Below are positions 61,597 through 64,000 of a DNA stretch of 64,000 nt, piece by piece. The notes under the pieces are model-generated. The model saw nothing but the letters and a program-made list of their open reading frames with translations. It ran no database searches and had not been told where the DNA came from. A program made the position numbers and the translations under genes. Position 1 is the stretch's first letter; each line of letters opens with the position of its first letter. Origin of the DNA: CAVYOD01 sp963770045 (GTDB lineage Bacteria; Acidobacteriota; Aminicenantia; Aminicenantales; CAVYOD01); NCBI GenBank assembly GCA_963770045.1, contig CAVYOD010000023.1:62001-126000 (forward strand). The letters are read 5' to 3'.

Positions 61597-61712
61597 TCGT
61601 GTATCTCGTCCATCCTCGTCGTCGGGTCTATCTCGTCAAGAATAAAAAAAGAAAGATAATTATAAAATCGTTTGGGTTTTGACGAGAAAGACGAGACAGA
61701 ACCAGATAGACG
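61597..61712. repeat. Palindromic intergenic repeat, copy K (outer arms only)
   Basis: CTCGTGTATCTCGTCCATCC and TCGTCGTCGGGTCTATCTCG make the left arm (61597-61637), an A/T-rich centre with TTTGGGTTTT (61639-61680) follows, and GACGAGAAAGACGAGACAGA with a trailing AGATAGACG forms the right arm (61681-61712). It lies between divergent dtd and rpsT. The TTTGGGTTTT string also occurs in the centre of copy A. Confidence 0.65.
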
Positions 61713-61739
61713 TTACGATTTAGCTTACCTTCTCTCATG

Positions 61740-61768
61740 TTGACTTTAAACCCAGTTTATTCTACCAT
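61740..61768 (+). promoter_or_regulatory. Sigma-70 promoter and ribosome site of rpsT
   Basis: TTGACT (61740-61745) and TACCAT (61763-61768) are 17 bases apart. A purine-rich site GAGAAGGAGAAG precedes the ATG at 61793, so this gene has a normal short leader, unlike the leaderless-type genes elsewhere in the window. Confidence 0.65.
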
Positions 61769-61792
61769 ATCCACTTCGAGAAGGAGAAGATA

Positions 61793-62071
61793 ATGGCTCA
61801 TCACGGGTCCGCGGTTCGAGAGATGCGGCGCAGCCTTCGCCGGAATGCCGTCAACAAGAGGAACAGGTCCAGCCTCCGCAGCCAGGTCAAGAGAGTCAGA
61901 GAAGCCATCAGGAGCAAAAATAAGGAAGAGGCTGAAAAACTCCTTCCCCAGACTTTCTCAGCCATCGATAAGACGATCAAAAGGGGCGCGATTCACAAGA
62001 ACAAGGGAAGCCGCTACAAGTCCCGGCTCAGCCGTCAGGTGGCCGAGATCAATCCGGTCCCTTCAAAATAG
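61793..62071 (+). CDS. rpsT: 30S ribosomal protein S20
   Basis: A 92-aa, strongly basic protein. EMRRSLRRNAVNKRNRSSLR and REAIRSKNKEEAEKLLPQTF, then IDKTIKRGAIHKNKGSRYKS with RLSRQV, match the three-helix S20 fold that binds 16S rRNA. Length is normal (85-95). It has its own promoter and ribosome site. Its last 23 bases overlap the 3' end of holA on the other strand. Confidence 0.95.
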   Translation: MAHHGSAVREMRRSLRRNAVNKRNRSSLRSQVKRVREAIRSKNKEEAEKLLPQTFSAIDKTIKRGAIHKNKGSRYKSRLSRQVAEINPVPSK

Positions 62072-63138
62072 GCCTTTTCGCCTTTCTTCGGCGACAATAC
62101 TCCAAAACGAACTCTTCCAGAAGCGTTTTGACCGAAACATCGGATGTTTTCATGTTGAGGTCGATCATCTGCAGCTCCTGGAAGGCCCATTTCAAATCTT
62201 CCCCGGAGGTTCTTTCGATCAATGAGAAAAAATCGTTGAATTTTCGGCTGTAGAGGTCCGCATAATTCTCAGAGATCTGAGGCTTCAGTTCCCGAAAAAT
62301 TTGTTTTTTGTCCTTGACCTTCTCCTTCAGGGACAACTTGGCAATATAAATATCCCTGAACATACGGAAGACATTTCCCAGGATGTTCTCCGGCTTCGTG
62401 CCCTCCTCGAAAAGATTGTTCAGCACCCTGAGGGAGCCGGCCGGGTCCCCTCTCTCCAGGTTGTCCGTCAACTCCCAATCTAGATAGGATTTGTCCCAGG
62501 CTGAAACCTGGCTGACATCGTCCACCTCGATCAATTTTTTTTCTCCGACGTAGAGGGTCAGCTTCTCCAGCTCGTTGTCCAGCCTTTGAAGGTCATTTCC
62601 GACGAGGTCGACGAGCTCATCCCTGGCTTCCTGGCTGATCTTCTTCCCCGACGAATAGAGCCTGGCGTCAATCCAGGCGGACAGATTGTTCCCCCGGAGC
62701 GATCTGATCTCTTTGACGGTCACGATGGATTCTGGGAATGAGGAGAAGAACCTCACCAGAGGGTGGCTCTTCCTGGTCTTCTCGGGAAGCACGATGATGA
62801 TCACCGTCCGGGGAGAGGGAGAGGAAAAATAGTCCTTGAGAAGCTTGCTCTCGGTGGCGGAAAGGCTGCCTTTTTCTCCGTCCCCGACTTGCACCCGGAT
62901 AACTCGCCAGGGAGAAAAGAAGAAGGGGACGGTCCTGGCTAGGTCGACGATGTCCATCCAGCTGGAATCCCCGAGGATGAATCTCTCGTAGTTGAAGTGC
63001 TCGCCCTCCGGCGGGACCAAGGCATCCCTCAGCTGCCGGGTGAACTGCTCCGCGAGGTAGGTCTCCTCTCCATAGAAAGAAATAGGCTGCGGAAAGCGTC
63101 TCTTCGTTGACTTCTCGATTCAGGAGGGAATTCCGCAC
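62049..63138 (-). CDS. holA: DNA polymerase III subunit delta (HolA), one frame break
   Basis: About 363 aa, the clamp-opening subunit of the clamp loader. YFFYGEETYLAEQFTRQLRD is the N-terminal signature, followed by PRTVIIIVLPEKTRKSHPLV, NDLQRLDNELEKLTLYVGEK and SYLDWELTDNLERGDPAGSL. A surplus base near 63075 breaks the frame between AAYFF and YGEETYL. The probable start is a GTG at 63138, 4 bases after the lptE stop. The genes leuS-lptE-holA form a run, an order common in many bacteria. Confidence 0.87.
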
Positions 63139-63142
63139 CGGG

Positions 63143-63658
63143 CTAAAACCCCTCCAGGATGTTGACGACCAGGCTGCGGGCGAATTTCTCGGCCACCTTG
63201 TCGATGGCCAGCGTTTCGACGGATTCAAAGTCGGTGCCCTGGGGCACTTCATACTCCTCGGTGTAATTGAACGAGGGGTTGGAAAAAAGGACTTTCTGGC
63301 TCACCAGGTCTCGGAGCACGATCTTGGCGACAATGACGATGTTGTAGCGGTCGGCCGAGCCGCTGCCGGAAAAGGCAATCGGGTTGACATTGAAGGAGAT
63401 GATGTCGCCGATGAGCACGGCGTCGGCTCCGCCGGCATCGGCGCTGACCTCCAGTCTCGCCCGGGCCACCAGTTCATTGGTCACGTTTTGGGTCAGCTTG
63501 AGGTCCAACTCGTAGCGGGTCGTTTCGTTCTTAAACATCGGAATGCTGATCTTCTTGATGTGGGTCGGAAGAAAGCTCCCCGTCCCCCGAAGGTGATAGC
63601 CGCACTGGATCAGCAGAGCGCAGGCGAAAAAAAGCCACGGGATCTTTTTCATGGTCAT
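63143..63658 (-). CDS. lptE: LPS-assembly lipoprotein LptE
   Basis: A 171-aa outer-membrane lipoprotein that plugs the LptD barrel. The signal peptide ends ACALLIQCGYHLRGTG; CGYHLRG is the hallmark of LptE, though Gln before the Cys is unusual for a lipobox. The body (PTHIKKISIPMFKNETTRYE, LTQNVTNELVARARLEVSAD) matches the family. Starts at 63658 or 63652 are both possible. It lies 8 bases after leuS. LptD itself is not in the window. Confidence 0.88.
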   Translation of the reverse strand: MTMKKIPWLFFACALLIQCGYHLRGTGSFLPTHIKKISIPMFKNETTRYELDLKLTQNVTNELVARARLEVSADAGGADAVLIGDIISFNVNPIAFSGSGSADRYNIVIVAKIVLRDLVSQKVLFSNPSFNYTEEYEVPQGTDFESVETLAIDKVAEKFARSLVVNILEGF

Positions 63659-63666
63659 TCCAAGGT

Positions 63667-64000
63667 TCAGACGACTATATTGACAAGCTTATCCTTAACG
63701 CAAATCACTTTTCTGATCGGTTTGCCGGCCAGAATGGCCTGAATGCGAGCCAGGCGGAGGGCCTCTTCTTTCAGCCTTTCTTCGGTCGCACCGGCCTCGA
63801 TTTCAAATTTATCGCGCAGCTTTCCGTTGACCTGGACGACGACAGTCAGTATTTCCTCGCGGGCCAATTCCGGGTTATAGGACGGCCAGGGGGCGCGGGC
63901 GAGGAGCTCATGGTGTCCCATCAGCTCCCAGATCTCTTCGGTGATGTGGGGCGCAAAGGGGGAGAGAAGCATGATCATCTGTTCCACGGCTTCCCGCAGG
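63667..64000 (-). CDS. leuS: Leucyl-tRNA synthetase, C-terminal part
   Basis: The last ~110 codons of leuS; the 5' part lies beyond the window. LLSPFAPHITEEIWELMGHH is the anticodon-binding helix bundle of class I synthetases, and VVVQVNGKLRDKFEIEAGAT with KVICVKDKLVNIVV is the C-terminal domain specific to LeuRS. No frame problem is seen. It is the first gene of the leuS-lptE-holA run in this window. Confidence 0.93.
   Translation of the reverse strand, partial: LREAVEQMIMLLSPFAPHITEEIWELMGHHELLARAPWPSYNPELAREEILTVVVQVNGKLRDKFEIEAGATEERLKEEALRLARIQAILAGKPIRKVICVKDKLVNIVV

Noticed and set aside
5541..61712. CRISPR arrays
   Set aside because: The repeated units are 7-9 bases, degenerate and mirror-arranged, without unique spacers of constant length, and no cas genes are present.

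Overview
The window is a densely coded, GC-rich piece of a Gram-negative bacterial chromosome. Evidence for an outer membrane is LptB, LptE, a fused LptC-LptA-like protein, a Tol-Pal operon and several predicted outer-membrane barrels. The block recJ-lptCA-lptB-rpoN-hpf-ptsN-hprK-rapZ-EIIA(Man)-HPr-EI, several radical SAM proteins, PD40 and PKD proteins and GT39 enzymes would suit an uncultured lineage near Acidobacteriota or Aminicenantes. That placement is inference; no rRNA, tRNA or CRISPR array was seen.

Layout. Positions 1-5491: envelope-sugar genes, with an epimerase fragment on the plus strand and a minus-strand operon of YdjC deacetylase, polyprenyl-phosphate GT2, GT39 transferase and hexapeptide acyltransferase. 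5981-15371: plus-strand asnB, methyltransferase, DUF362-ferredoxin, B12-type radical SAM, GT9, DPM-like GT2, ksgA and a SPASM radical SAM gene. 15368-18601: minus-strand operon of a beta-propeller glycosidase-like secreted protein, a methyltransferase with a signal-like N-terminus and a PD40 protein. 18964-27215: B12 radical SAM, two outer-membrane barrel genes (one with an AMIN domain), a PKD protein and a second GT39. 27302-39538: ftsK, HD-GYP, sigma/anti-sigma pair, ricT-holB-uvrA and an MrfA-like helicase. 39675-45267: tolQ-tolR-tonB/tolA-tolB-pal-cpoB-ssb-cupin. 45373-56223: regulatory PTS, sigma-54 and LPS export on the minus strand. 56459-61123: ftsY-ribD-ribE-ribBA-HEAT. 61131-64000: dtd, rpsT, holA, lptE and the 3' end of leuS.

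Three window-wide patterns stand out. First, at least ten intergenic gaps carry copies of one palindromic repeat design: CTCGTC-type units, then GTGAGC-type units, an A/T-rich centre, then the same units in inverse order. One copy at 5541-5934 is split by a MITE-like element with 15-bp terminal inverted repeats and a 4-bp candidate target duplication. Second, at least 16 frame breaks occur, all explained by exactly one surplus base and several in housekeeping genes (ksgA, holA, hpf, lptCA); sequence error is the likeliest cause. Third, several promoters have the -10 box only 6-10 bases before the start codon, which suggests leaderless or nearly leaderless mRNAs.
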